In this document: positions 39,409 through 50,384 of the stretch, in pieces
Layout: every line of letters begins with the position of its first letter
Position numbering within the stretch: position 1 is the stretch's first letter
NCBI RefSeq assembly: GCF_014643775.1
Contig: NZ_BMKC01000003.1
Location: 310,350 to 374,349 of the forward strand
DNA: 64,000 bases
Direction of reading: 5' to 3'
DNA from: Arenimonas soli
Lineage (GTDB): Bacteria; Pseudomonadota; Gammaproteobacteria; Xanthomonadales; Xanthomonadaceae
Translations under genes and position numbers: made by a program
The notes under the pieces: generated by a model
Database searches by the model: none
What the model saw: the letters and a program-made list of their open reading frames with translations, nothing else
What the model was told of the DNA's origin: nothing

Positions 39409-41097
39409 TCAGGTCGCGCGGTGTTTGCGGAACGGCGGCGCGGACAGCGCCATCTCGGCCATGGAGTGCGCCAGCTCCTTTTCGGCCAGCACCGCGCCGT
39501 CGGCGCCGTGCTTGAGCAGGTGCTTGACCTCGCCGTCGCTGTGCGCGCGGGCCAGGATGGTCATGTCGGGTTTGATCGCGCGCAGCCGCGCCACGACCTC
39601 GCCGGCCTCCAGCGCCTGCGGGATGGCCAGCACCACCAGCGTGGCCTTCTGCGGCGCCGCTTCGTCGAGCACCTTGTGGTTGGCGGCGTTGCCCCGGATG
39701 GCGGGAAAGCCTTCGTCGCGGGCCTGCTGCACCAGGTCGGCGTCGTCGTCTATCACCACCAGCGGCACCGCGCGTTCGCGCAGCAGCTTGGCGATCTCGC
39801 TGCCGACGCGGCCGAAGCCGATCAGGATGGCGTGTTCGCCTTCCGGCATCGGGGGGCCAATCCAGCGCGGCTTGCGCGGCTCCGGCGCGGCGTCGGCGGC
39901 CTCTTGCGCACGGCGCGCCTGCCACAGATCCAGCCAGCCGAAGATCAGCGGGTTGGCGATGATCGAAAGCAGTGAGCCGGCCAGCACCAGGTCGCGGCCT
40001 TCTTCGGGCAGGATGCCGAGGGAAACACCCAGCGCGGCCAGGATGAAGGAGAACTCGCCGATCTGCGCCAGGCTGGCGGAAATCGTCAGCGCGGTATCGC
40101 TGGGGTGCCTGAAGGCGCGCACGATCAGGTAGGCGGCCGCGGACTTGCCGACCACGATGATCAGGAAGGTCGCCACCACCGGGATCGGCTGCTCGACCAG
40201 GATCATCGGGTCGAACAGCATGCCGACGGCAACGAAAAACAGCACCGCGAACGCGTCGCGCAGCGGCAGGGAATCGGAGGCCGCCTTGTGGCTCAGGTCG
40301 CCGTTGAGCAGCATGCCGGCGAAAAACGCGCCCAGCGCGAACGACACGCCGAACAGCTTCGCCGACCCGAAGGCCACGCCCAGCGCGATCGCCAGCACCG
40401 ACAGCGTGAACAGCTCGCGCGAGCCAAAGCCCGCGACCTTCTCCAGCATCCACGGGATGGCGCGTTTGCCCACCAGCATCATCACCGCCACGAAGGCGCT
40501 GACCTTCAGGAAGGTCCAGCCCAGCGAGCCCATGATCGATCCCGTGCCCGCCCCGTCGCCGTCCCCCGCGCCCATTGCGTCGGCCAGGGCCGGCAGCAGC
40601 ACCAGGGCGGCGACCATGACCAGGTCTTCCACGATCAGCCAGCCCACCGCGATCCTGCCGCGCCGGGTTTCCAGCAGGCGCCGGTCTTCCATCGCGCGCA
40701 GCAGCACCACGGTGCTGGCCACCGACAGCGCCAGGCCGAACACCAGGCCATGCAGGGTGGGCCAGCCCATGAACCAGGCCAGGCCCCAGCCCAGCACCGT
40801 GGCCACCGAGATCTGCGCGATCGCGCCGGGAATGGCGATGGCCTTCACTTCCAGCAGGTCTTCGACCGAGAAGTGCAGGCCGACGCCGAACATCAGCAGG
40901 ATCACGCCGATTTCCGACAGCTCGACCGCCAGGGACGGATCGGCCACGAAGCCCGGGGTGAACGGCCCGACCAGGATGCCGGCGACCAGGTAGCCGACGA
41001 TCGGCGACAGCTTCAGGCGGTGGGCCAGGGTGCCCAGCACGAAAGCCAGCACCAGTCCCATGGCCAGCAGGGCAATCAGCGGCGTGTCATGGGGCAT
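39409..41097 (-). CDS. ybaL: YbaL/KefB-like cation:proton antiporter with TrkA-N domain
   Basis: 562 residues from ATG 41097. Twelve or so membrane helices (residues 5-385) form a CPA2 Na+/H+ exchanger domain with LKLSPIVGYLVAGILVGPFTPG near the N-terminus and GFFAGM-type FALGAFFAGMLLNGDLSHKAA. A C-terminal cytosolic TrkA-N (RCK) domain (about 410-530) starts HAILIGFGRVGSEIAKLL with the nucleotide-binding GxGxxG. Such proteins exchange K+ or Na+ for protons under NAD(H) control. A length near that of YbaL (558) and lack of a KefC-type C-tail favour YbaL over KefB/C. Divergent from the ABC-F gene. Confidence 0.92.
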   Translation of the reverse strand: MPHDTPLIALLAMGLVLAFVLGTLAHRLKLSPIVGYLVAGILVGPFTPGFVADPSLAVELSEIGVILLMFGVGLHFSVEDLLEVKAIAIPGAIAQISVATVLGWGLAWFMGWPTLHGLVFGLALSVASTVVLLRAMEDRRLLETRRGRIAVGWLIVEDLVMVAALVLLPALADAMGAGDGDGAGTGSIMGSLGWTFLKVSAFVAVMMLVGKRAIPWMLEKVAGFGSRELFTLSVLAIALGVAFGSAKLFGVSFALGAFFAGMLLNGDLSHKAASDSLPLRDAFAVLFFVAVGMLFDPMILVEQPIPVVATFLIIVVGKSAAAYLIVRAFRHPSDTALTISASLAQIGEFSFILAALGVSLGILPEEGRDLVLAGSLLSIIANPLIFGWLDLWQARRAQEAADAAPEPRKPRWIGPPMPEGEHAILIGFGRVGSEIAKLLRERAVPLVVIDDDADLVQQARDEGFPAIRGNAANHKVLDEAAPQKATLVVLAIPQALEAGEVVARLRAIKPDMTILARAHSDGEVKHLLKHGADGAVLAEKELAHSMAEMALSAPPFRKHRAT

Positions 41098-41154
41098 GCG
41101 CAGTCCTCGCCGGGGGGACTGATAGACTACCCGACCTTTCAAGCAGCGCCCGTC

Positions 41155-43019
<1,865 letters not shown>

Positions 43020-43023
<4 letters not shown>

Positions 43024-44639
43024 CCGCGGGCCGCCGCCCGGGTGGGTCCGGTCATGCGCGGCAACGCCACCTCGAAGCGGCTGCCGCGGTTTTCCCCGAA
43101 GCTGCGGGCGCTGATCCTGCCGCCGTGGGCCTCCACCAGTTCGCGCGCCACCGCCAGGCCGATGCCAAGTCCGCCCTTGTGCACGGCCATGGCCTCGGGA
43201 CCGCGCGCGAACAGGTCGAAGATGCAGTCCAGGATGTCATCGGGCAGGCCCATGCCCGAGTCGGAAACCCGGATGACCGCCTCGTCGCCGACCTGGCATG
43301 CCAGCAGCCGGACGTGCCCGCCCTCCGGGGTGTAGCGATTGGCGTTGTCGAGCAGGTTGACCAGGACCTGGGCCAGGCGGTTGCCGTCCCCCAGGACCCA
43401 GAGCCCGGCTCCGGGCAGTCGCAGCGCCAGGGACTGGCGCTTGGCCGCGATCGCCGGCTGCCAGTCGTCGCATACCTGCCTGACGATGCCGGCAACGTCC
43501 ACCGGCACCGACTCCATCCGGAACTTGCCGCTGCCGGCCCGGGTTTCGTCCAGCAGGTCGTCCACGAGCCGCGCCATGTGCGTCACCTGCTTCTCGATCA
43601 CCTGGTGCATGCGTTCCAGGGCCGCCTCGTCACCCCTGGCCTGGCGCACCAGGTCGGCGGCGGTGCGGATGGGCGCCAGGGGGTGGCGAAGTTCGTGCGC
43701 CACCATCGCCAGGAAACGCACCCGCCGCGCGTGCATGGCGCCGGACTCGTCGTCCGGGGCCGGCGTTTGTTTGCCCAGCACCGACAGCACCAGGCGTTCG
43801 TTGGCCTGGCGCAGGTCCTGCGCCCGGTCGGCGCCCTTGCCACCGTCGCCCGCCGGGACGACCGGCGCCGCCAGGCCTCCGGTCGGATCCGAGCTGAACA
43901 GGTAGCTGCTGCCCTGCACCTTCTTGGCGCGATACATGGCGGCATCGGCGGATTCAAGCAGGTCCGGCACGGCGTCGCCATCGTCGGGAAACAGACTGAT
44001 GCCGATGCTGGCGCGCACGCCGTTGAGGGCGTGCGGCAGGCTGTCCTCGGCGGCCAGCACGTCCAGGATCTTGGCGGCGATCACCCCGGCGTCGGACGCC
44101 TTGGCGATCTCCGGCAGCAGCACCACGAATTCGTCGCCGCCGAAGCGGCTGACCGTATCCGAATCGCGGACCACCGATTCAAGCCGGCGCGCCACCCGCT
44201 TGAGCACCTCGTCGCCGTGGGCGTGTCCCCATGAATCATTGACGTGCTTGAAGTGGTCAAGGTCCAGGAACATCACCGCCAACAGTGACGCCCGCCGGCG
44301 CGCCATCGTCAGCGCGCTGCCCATGCGGTCGAGCATGAGCGTCCGGTTGGGCGTGTCGGTCAGCGGGTCGCGCTGGGCGGCCTTGACCAGCTGGTCGAGG
44401 TTGCTCATCGCGGTTTCGGCGATCTGTGCGGCCTGCGCCGCCGCCAGGTTCAGGCGCTGGTAGGCCAGCTGGCGCTGGTCGTCGCTCATGCCGTTGTAGT
44501 CCTGCGGTACCTGTTCGAGGTCCCGCCGGAAGCGCACGAGTTCTTCGCGCAGGTCGTCGGCATCCGTCATGCTGGCCGGTCGGGATGCGAGCGCCGGGTC
44601 CGCGGCATGCGGATCGAGCGCGACGTGAATGGGTGGCAT
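43020..44639 (-). CDS. Diguanylate cyclase fused to histidine kinase
   Basis: 539 residues. An N-terminal helical segment (25-85) precedes a GGDEF domain (about 88-245) with intact RFGGDEF (residues 165-171), LDLDHFK metal site and an RxxD inhibitory site (RDSD, 158-161) exactly 5 residues before GGDEF. After a linker, a HisKA domain has phospho-accepting His315 (AMVAHELRHPLAP), then an ATPase domain with N-box VNLLDNANRY and G boxes VSDSGMGLPDD and GGLGIGLAVARE. There is no membrane helix or receiver. It should both make cyclic-di-GMP and autophosphorylate. The partner regulator is not nearby. Its stop codon shares the palindrome CTAG with that of the convergent ABC-F gene. Confidence 0.9.
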
Positions 44640-44658
44640 GGCGTGGTCCAAGGATGAC

Positions 44659-44679
44659 GCGAGTGTCCTCGACTCTCGC
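44659..44679. promoter_or_regulatory. Imperfect dyad upstream of GGDEF-kinase gene
   Basis: A 21-bp imperfect inverted repeat with 8 of 10 base pairs symmetrical (outer arms GCGAG/CTCGC) lies 20 bp upstream of the GGDEF-kinase start codon, in the gap shared with the divergent symporter gene. It could be an operator for a dimeric regulator or part of the leader. Confidence 0.25.
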
Positions 44680-44822
44680 AGCCGGGCAATGCACCCACCC
44701 TGAGGAGCATGGCCTTCGTTCAGCCGCGGTGCCGCATTGCCGGCGTCGGGCGCGGGTTGAGCCCCGTGCTTGATCCATGTTTCCCTGAAAACAGGCGTTG
44801 GTCTGACCAAGGGGGCGGCGGC

Positions 44823-46363
44823 GTGCTGGCAACGCTCGATTACGTGGTGCTGGGCATCTACCTGCTGGTGCTTGTCGCCGTCTGCGTGCGCGTCAGCCGG
44901 CGCAGCCCGGACAGCGACGAACTGTTCCTGGCCGGGCGCACGCTCGGTGCCGGCGTCGTCGGCCTGTCGCTGTTCGCGTCCAACATCTCGTCCACCACTC
45001 TTATCGGATTGCCCGGTGCCGCCTGGGGCAGCGGCATCGCGGTCGCCAACTACGAATGGATGGCGGCGCTGGTGCTGGTGTTCACGGCGGTGTTCGTGGC
45101 GCCGACGCTGCTGGGTAACCGCATCACCACGCTGCCCGAGTTCCTGGAGCGCCGATTCGACGCGCGCATGCGCAAGTACTTGTCGGGCGTGTCGGTGTTC
45201 CTTTCCATCGTGCTCGACACCGCCGGCAGCCTGTTCGCCGGGGCGCTGGTGCTGCAGGTGTTCTTCCCGGGCCTGCCGCTGGGCGGCACCATCGCCGCGC
45301 TGGCGGTGTTCGCCGGCCTCTACACCGCCGCCGGCGGCCTGCGCGCCGTGGTCTACACCGACGTGCTGCAGTCGGTCGTCCTGCTGGCGGGTTCGGCCAT
45401 GTTGGCCTGGCTGGTGTTCGCCGAGTTCGATTTTTCCTGGGCGGCGGTGAAGGCGTCGATGCCGGCCGACCACCTGAGCCTGGTCCGCCCGATGGACGAT
45501 CCGAACCTGCCCTGGTTGGGCACCTTGATCGGCCTGCCGGTGCTGGGCTTCTACTACTGGACGATGAACCAGTACGTCTCGCAGCGCCTGCTGGGCGCAC
45601 GCGACATGAAGGCCGCCGGCGGCGGCGCCCTGCTGGCGGCGGGCTGAAGCTGCTGCCGCTGTTCCTGATGGTGCTGCCTGGCGCGATGGCGATTTCGCTG
45701 CTGCCCGACCTGCAGCGCGGCGACGAGGTGTTTCCGCGCCTGCTGGCCGAATACGCCCCGGCCGGCCTGGTCGGGCTGGTGCTGGCGGCGCTGCTGGCGG
45801 CGATCATGTCCAGCGTCGATTCGGCGCTGAACTCGGCGTCCACGCTGATCACGCTCGATTTCGTGCAGCCCCGGCGCCCCGGCCTCGACACCCGTGCGCT
45901 GGCGCGCCTGGGCCGCTGGATCACGCTGGGGCTGATGGCGTTGGCGGCGCTGTGGGCCCCGATGATCGACTCCTTCCCGGGCCTGTTTTCCTACCTGCAG
46001 CAGGCCTTCGCCTATGTGACGCCGCCGCTGGTGGCGGTGTTCGCGCTGGCCTTCCTGGACAAAGGGCTGGGCCCGCGCGCGGCGCTGTACGCCACCGCCA
46101 GCGGCCATGTCTTCAGCGCCGCCTGGTTCGTCGCCACCCAGCTGGGCTGGCTGGACCTGCACTTCACCCTCGTCGCCGGCCTGCTGTTCGCCGTGACCGT
46201 GCTGTTCGCGTTCGCCTGGCGGCGGGTCACCGGGGAAACCCCCGCGCCCGCCGCGCTGGCGGTGCTCGATCAGGCCGCGGCGTCGGCCTCGCCGGCCTGG
46301 TTGCGGCCGGCGGCCTTGGCCATGACGGTGGCGACCGCGGCCCTGGTGCTGGCCTTCTGGTGA
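44823..46363 (+). pseudogene. Sodium:solute symporter (SSS/SGLT family), split by a -1 frameshift
   Basis: Two reading frames together encode one SSS transporter. The first (44823-45647, GTG start behind AAGGGGGCGGCG) has about seven helices and family phrases RTLGAGVVGLSLFASNISSTTLIGLPG and FYYWTMNQYVSQRLLGARD. It runs into TGA after GGGALLAAG. The sequence that should follow (LKLLPLFLMVLPGAMAISLLP, helices 8-13) continues in the frame that holds the ATG at 45668 and ends at 46363. Inserting one base near 45644 would restore a protein of about 513 residues. Either a recent loss of function, a sequencing error or phase variation. It converges with the glucosylglycerol gene and overlaps its 3' end by 94 bp. 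Uptake of a sugar or compatible solute is plausible. Confidence 0.85.
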
Positions 46364-48627
46364 CCGCCCGGGCCGCGCACGGCGGCCAGGAAATCCTTGC
46401 CCCAGCGGTCCACGTCGTAGTTTTCGACGATGCCGTAGAGCTGGCGCAGCCGGCCTTCGGCTTCGTCCGAATCCATGGCCAGCGCCTGGCCCAGGGCTGC
46501 GCTCAGGTCCGCCGGGTCGTGCGGGTTGGTCAGCACCGCGCCCTTCATCTCGGCGGCGGCGCCGGCGAACTCCGACAGCACCAGCACGCCCTTGCCGCCC
46601 TCGATGCCCTGGGTGGCGACGAACTCCTTGGCCACCAGGTTCAGGCCGTCGCGCAGCGGCGTGATCCACATCACGTCCGAGGCGGCGTAGTGCGCCACCA
46701 CTTCCTCGAAGGGCAGGCTGCGGGCGAAGAAGCGCACCGGCGTCCAGTCCAGGCGCGAATGTTTGCCGTTGATGCGGCCCACGGCCTGTTCGATCTGGGT
46801 CTGCAGCTTCTGGTAGATCGTCATCTCCTTGGCCGCCGGCACGCAGATCATCAGCAGCGTGACCTTGCCGGCCAGCTGCGGCTGCGCTTCGAGCAGGCGT
46901 TCGAAGGCGTTCAGCTTCTCCAGGATGCCCTTGGTGTAATCCAGGCGTTCGATCGACAGCACGAGCTTGCGCGGGCTGATCTCCCGGCGCAGCTTTTCCA
47001 GGGTGGCGCGGGTGCCGCGCTGCGCCAGCACGTCGCGTATCCGGCCCAGGTCGGTGCCGACCGGGTGCGCGCCCAGGCCAACCTCGCGGTCGCCCACGCG
47101 CATGCGCGTGACCATCGACTCCAGGCCCACCGCGCAGCCGTAGGTCAGGAAGCGCGGCGCGCAGCCTTCGCGTTCCAGCACTTCCACCGGCATCGCGCCG
47201 CGCACCACGTCGACGAAGTTCTCGACCTGGCGCGGGATGTGGAAGCCGATGTAGTCGCAGCTCAGCAGGCTGCCCAGGATCTCCCGCCGCCAGGGCACCA
47301 CGTTGAAGATGTCGGCCGACGGGAAATAGGTGTGGTGGAAGAAGGCGATCTTCAGGTCCGGCCGCAGTTCGCGCAGGCGCGCCGGCACCATCCACAGGTT
47401 GTAGTCGTGCAGCCAGACGGTGGCGCCGGGCGCGGCCTCCGCGGCGGCGGCCTCGGCAAACTTGCGGTTCACCTTCAGGAACACCTTCCAGTCGTCCTCG
47501 CGGAAACGCGCACGCTCCCAGAAGGTGTGCAGCATCGGCCAGAACGCTTCCTTCGAAAAACGCTTGTAGAACGCATCCACTTCCGATTTGGCCAGCGGCA
47601 CGCGCGCGGCCGTCAGGTTCGGGTAGCGGTCCGTGTCCACCGGGGTGCGCGCCTGGAAGCCCGGTCGCTTCGCGTCGTCGAGCGTCCAGGCCACCCATGA
47701 ACCCGACTGCCCGCCGGCGAAGAAGCTCAGCAGGCTCGGGATGATGCCGTTCGGGGATGCATGGCGTTTCTGCACGCGCTTGCCGTCTTCCACCGACTCG
47801 TCGAAGGGCAGGCGGTGGTAGACCATCACCAGGTCGGACTTGCCCTGGCCGGTGCAGGCGGGCTTGTCGATGTAGGGGTCGTTCGCCGGCAGGAAGGCGA
47901 AGTGTTCGATGGCCTCGAGGATGCCGCCACAGCCGGCGTCGTCGGCGTGCAGCACGCGCTCGTGGCGCTCGGTGGCCTCGAGCAGGGCCGGCTCGGAGCG
48001 GCCCACGCACACGCCCTTGAAGCCGGCGTCGAACATCGACAGGTCGTTGAGCGTGTCGCCGGCGACCAGGATGCGGTCGCGGCCCATGTCCAGCTGCTCG
48101 GCCAGCGCGAGCAGGGTGCGGCCCTTGTCGGTGCGCGGCGGCAGGATGTCGAGGTAGCGGTCGGCGGAATAGAGCACGTCGCAGCCCAGTTCGCGGGCGA
48201 CGGCTTCGATGTCGTCGCGGTGGCGCGCCAGCACGTCGGGGTCGCAGAAATAGGAACAGCGCCGCTCCTGCGGAACGTCCTGGCGCTGCAGGGCCGGGAA
48301 CCGGCGCATGGCTTCGGCCACGACGTGTTCACCGGGCCAGCGTGCGTCGATGCCCGACTGCAGCGGCTGCAGCGGCTGCAGGGTGCGGCCGCAGGCGACC
48401 GTCGCGCCGACGTCGCAGACCAGGTAGTCCGGGCGGGGCAGCGAAGGGTCGGAAAGCAGGGGGATCACGGCCTCGAGGCTGCGGCCGGTGACCCAGACCA
48501 GGCGGATGCCCGGATGCTGGTCGACCAGGCGGTAGAGCCGCTGGCGGTGGCCGGGTTCGCCGGCCAGGAAGGTGCCGTCCAGGTCGGTGGCCAGCACCAG
48601 GGCGGGTGTTTGGGTGGGGGAGTTCAT
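46270..48627 (-). CDS. ggpPS: Fused glucosylglycerol-phosphate phosphatase/synthase GgpPS
   Basis: 785 residues from ATG 48627 (AAAGG 8 bp upstream; a TTG at 48651 is in frame but less likely). Residues about 1-250 are a HAD phosphatase with nucleophile motif ATDLDGTF and the GDTLNDLSMF acidic motif, like sucrose-phosphate phosphatase. Residues about 255-760 are a GT20 synthase related to trehalose-6-phosphate synthase but with glucosylglycerol-phosphate synthase features: VMVYHRLPFDE, SPNGIIPSLLSFF, HDYNLWMVP, and ERLDYTKGILEKLNAFE. It should join ADP-glucose to glycerol 3-phosphate and dephosphorylate the product to the osmoprotectant glucosylglycerol. Such fused enzymes are known in Stenotrophomonas. 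The MFS gene lies 20 bp upstream. Confidence 0.88.
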   Translation of the reverse strand: MNSPTQTPALVLATDLDGTFLAGEPGHRQRLYRLVDQHPGIRLVWVTGRSLEAVIPLLSDPSLPRPDYLVCDVGATVACGRTLQPLQPLQSGIDARWPGEHVVAEAMRRFPALQRQDVPQERRCSYFCDPDVLARHRDDIEAVARELGCDVLYSADRYLDILPPRTDKGRTLLALAEQLDMGRDRILVAGDTLNDLSMFDAGFKGVCVGRSEPALLEATERHERVLHADDAGCGGILEAIEHFAFLPANDPYIDKPACTGQGKSDLVMVYHRLPFDESVEDGKRVQKRHASPNGIIPSLLSFFAGGQSGSWVAWTLDDAKRPGFQARTPVDTDRYPNLTAARVPLAKSEVDAFYKRFSKEAFWPMLHTFWERARFREDDWKVFLKVNRKFAEAAAAEAAPGATVWLHDYNLWMVPARLRELRPDLKIAFFHHTYFPSADIFNVVPWRREILGSLLSCDYIGFHIPRQVENFVDVVRGAMPVEVLEREGCAPRFLTYGCAVGLESMVTRMRVGDREVGLGAHPVGTDLGRIRDVLAQRGTRATLEKLRREISPRKLVLSIERLDYTKGILEKLNAFERLLEAQPQLAGKVTLLMICVPAAKEMTIYQKLQTQIEQAVGRINGKHSRLDWTPVRFFARSLPFEEVVAHYAASDVMWITPLRDGLNLVAKEFVATQGIEGGKGVLVLSEFAGAAAEMKGAVLTNPHDPADLSAALGQALAMDSDEAEGRLRQLYGIVENYDVDRWGKDFLAAVRGPGGHQKASTRAAVATVMAKAAGRNQAGEADAAA

Positions 48628-48647
48628 GGATTCGCCTTTCTGGTTGC

Positions 48648-49904
48648 TCAATGGGTTTCCTTGTTGCTCGACGCCAGGTTGGCTTCGGTCTGGGTTTCAG
48701 GCAGCAGCTCAAGCGCCGCCGGGGTGGTGCGCAGCATCGGGTGGAACGGGCTCGGGTGGGCGCGGCCACGGCGCGCGGCCAGGCGCAGCAGCAGGAATGC
48801 CGCCAGCGCCGCCAGCACCGCCGCGAAATAGGCGGGCAGGGCGCCCGGCCCGTACCGGCCCATCAGTTCGCCGGCGATCGCCGGGCCCAGGGCGGCGCCG
48901 ATGCCGTGCACCAGCAGCAGGCTTGAACAGCCCGACAGCAGGTCTTCGGGCTCAAGGGTGTCCAGCATGTGCGCCACGCTCATCGGGTAGATGGAAAACG
49001 CCAGCCCGCCGAAGGCGAAAAACAGCGCATACACCGGCCACGGGCCCCAGCCGCCGGCGAACAGGGCCAGCACCGACACGCCGGCGGCCGCCAGGCAGGC
49101 CAGGGCCAGGCCGATGCGCCGGTCCACCCGGTCCGACAGCCGGCCCACCGGCCACTGCAGCAGGGCGCCGCCCAGGATGGTGGCGACCATGAAATGCGAC
49201 ACGCCGTCGCGGTCGAAGCCCAGCTGCCCGGCGTACACCGGCCCCAGGCCCCAGAACGCGCCCATCGCCAGTCCGGAAATGCCGGCGGCCAGCGTTGCCG
49301 CCGGCGCCATGGCGTAGAGCTTGCGCAGCCCCAGCCGGGCATTGGGCGGGATGCTGGGCTGGGCCAGGCGGGTCAGCGTGACCGGCAGTGCCGAGGCGCA
49401 AATGAGGATCGCGACCAGGCTGAACAGCATGAAGCCGCCGTCCACGCCCAGGCCCAGCAGCAGCTGGCCCGCGGCCAGGGCACCCAGGTTAACCGCCATG
49501 TACACGGTGAAGATGCGGCCGCGCAGGGCCGGGTCGGGCTGGGCGTTGAGCCAGCTTTCGATCACGGTGTACAGGCCGACCAGGGCGATGCCGGTGGCCA
49601 GGCGCAGGCCGAACCAGGCGAAGGGGTTGACGAAGATCGGGTGCATCAGCACCGCGATGGCGGCCAACCCGGTGAAGAAGGCGAAGGTGCGTACGTGGCC
49701 GATCCGGCGCACCAGGGGCGGCGCCAGGAAGGTGCCAATGAAGAACCCGGCGAAATAGCCCGACATCACCAGGCCCAGGGTCCGGTCGTCGAATCCCTCG
49801 ATGCCACCGCGCACCGCCAGCAGGGTACCCAGCAGGCCGCTGCCGGCCAGCAGCAGCGCCACGCCCGCCAGCAGGGCGGCCAGCGGCAGGACGACGCGGA
49901 TCAT
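48648..49904 (-). CDS. MFS transporter, YcaD-like
   Basis: 418 residues from ATG 49904 with GGGAG at the proper distance. Twelve hydrophobic helices; typical MFS loop motifs (GLVMSGYFAGFFIGTFLAPPLVRRIGHVR-type A motif between helices 2 and 3; VGRLSDRVDRR between 8 and 9). It resembles the YcaD/CynX-like group. Transcribed just ahead of ggpPS. In Stenotrophomonas a ycaD gene paired with ggpPS has been proposed to export glucosylglycerol, so the same role is likely here. Direction of transport is inferred from that pairing. Confidence 0.88.
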   Translation of the reverse strand: MIRVVLPLAALLAGVALLLAGSGLLGTLLAVRGGIEGFDDRTLGLVMSGYFAGFFIGTFLAPPLVRRIGHVRTFAFFTGLAAIAVLMHPIFVNPFAWFGLRLATGIALVGLYTVIESWLNAQPDPALRGRIFTVYMAVNLGALAAGQLLLGLGVDGGFMLFSLVAILICASALPVTLTRLAQPSIPPNARLGLRKLYAMAPAATLAAGISGLAMGAFWGLGPVYAGQLGFDRDGVSHFMVATILGGALLQWPVGRLSDRVDRRIGLALACLAAAGVSVLALFAGGWGPWPVYALFFAFGGLAFSIYPMSVAHMLDTLEPEDLLSGCSSLLLVHGIGAALGPAIAGELMGRYGPGALPAYFAAVLAALAAFLLLRLAARRGRAHPSPFHPMLRTTPAALELLPETQTEANLASSNKETH

Positions 49905-49932
49905 CGTTACTCCCGGTGCAAGCAAGTGTGCG

Positions 49933-49961
49933 ATTGTAACACATTGATCTGAATGGGAAAA
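49933..49961 (-). promoter_or_regulatory. Extended -10 promoter for MFS-ggpPS operon
   Basis: The minus strand carries TGTTACAAT (TGn-TACAAT; the -10 hexamer is plus 49933-49938) with a weak TTTTCC at -35 (17 bp spacing). The region is unusually AT-rich for the window. The start would lie near 49926, about 22 nt before the MFS ATG. Confidence 0.5.
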
Positions 49962-50035
49962 ATGTCAGGCCTTGAATCCGGGCCGCGTCCCCCCACTAAT
50001 GCCCGGTCCCCATCGTGCTTCCACGGAACCCGTCC

Positions 50036-50344
50036 ATGCCCATCTACGCCTTCGAATGCAGCGCCTGCGGCCACGCCTTCGACCGGCTGCAGAAGCTGTC
50101 CGACGCCGACCCCACCGACTGCCCCGAATGCGGCCAGGCGCAGGTCCGCCGCCAGCTCACCGCGCCCAGCTTCCGGCTGGCCGGCAGCGGCTGGTACGAG
50201 ACCGATTTCAAGAAGGACGGCGACAAGAAGCGCAACCTCGCCGACGGCGGCGACAAGCCGGCCAGCACGCCCGGGGCCAAGACCGAGTCGAAGCCCGAGG
50301 CCAAGCCCGCGCCGGCCAAGCCGGACGCCAAGCCCGCCGCCTGA
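50036..50344 (+). CDS. FmdB-like zinc-ribbon protein
   Basis: 102 residues. Starts MPIYAFECSACGHAFDRLQ and carries two CxxC knuckles (CSAC and CPEC), the FmdB/CxxC_CXXC_SSSS regulatory-protein domain, with PSFRLAGSGWYETDFK after it as in most proteobacterial members. The C-terminal 30 residues are a low-complexity Lys/Pro/Ala tail. Function of this family is unclear. In many bacteria it stands directly before aspS, as here with one gene between. Confidence 0.9.
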   Translation: MPIYAFECSACGHAFDRLQKLSDADPTDCPECGQAQVRRQLTAPSFRLAGSGWYETDFKKDGDKKRNLADGGDKPASTPGAKTESKPEAKPAPAKPDAKPAA

Positions 50345-50384
50345 GCCCTTGCCGGGTTTCCCGGTCGCGGGGTAGGGTCGCCGC

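Noticed and set aside
40105-41154. Upstream extension of the ABC-F frame across the antiporter gene
   Set aside because: The conserved N-terminus begins at 41155; the upstream part is the antisense of ybaL.
45630-45670. Programmed ribosomal frameshift in the symporter
   Set aside because: No slippery heptamer or downstream pseudoknot is evident, and family members need no frameshift.
46270-48627. Calling the GT20 enzyme trehalose-6-phosphate synthase/phosphatase (OtsA/OtsB)
   Set aside because: The N-terminal HAD plus C-terminal GT20 order and phrases such as SPNGIIPSLLSFF fit glucosylglycerol-phosphate synthase better.
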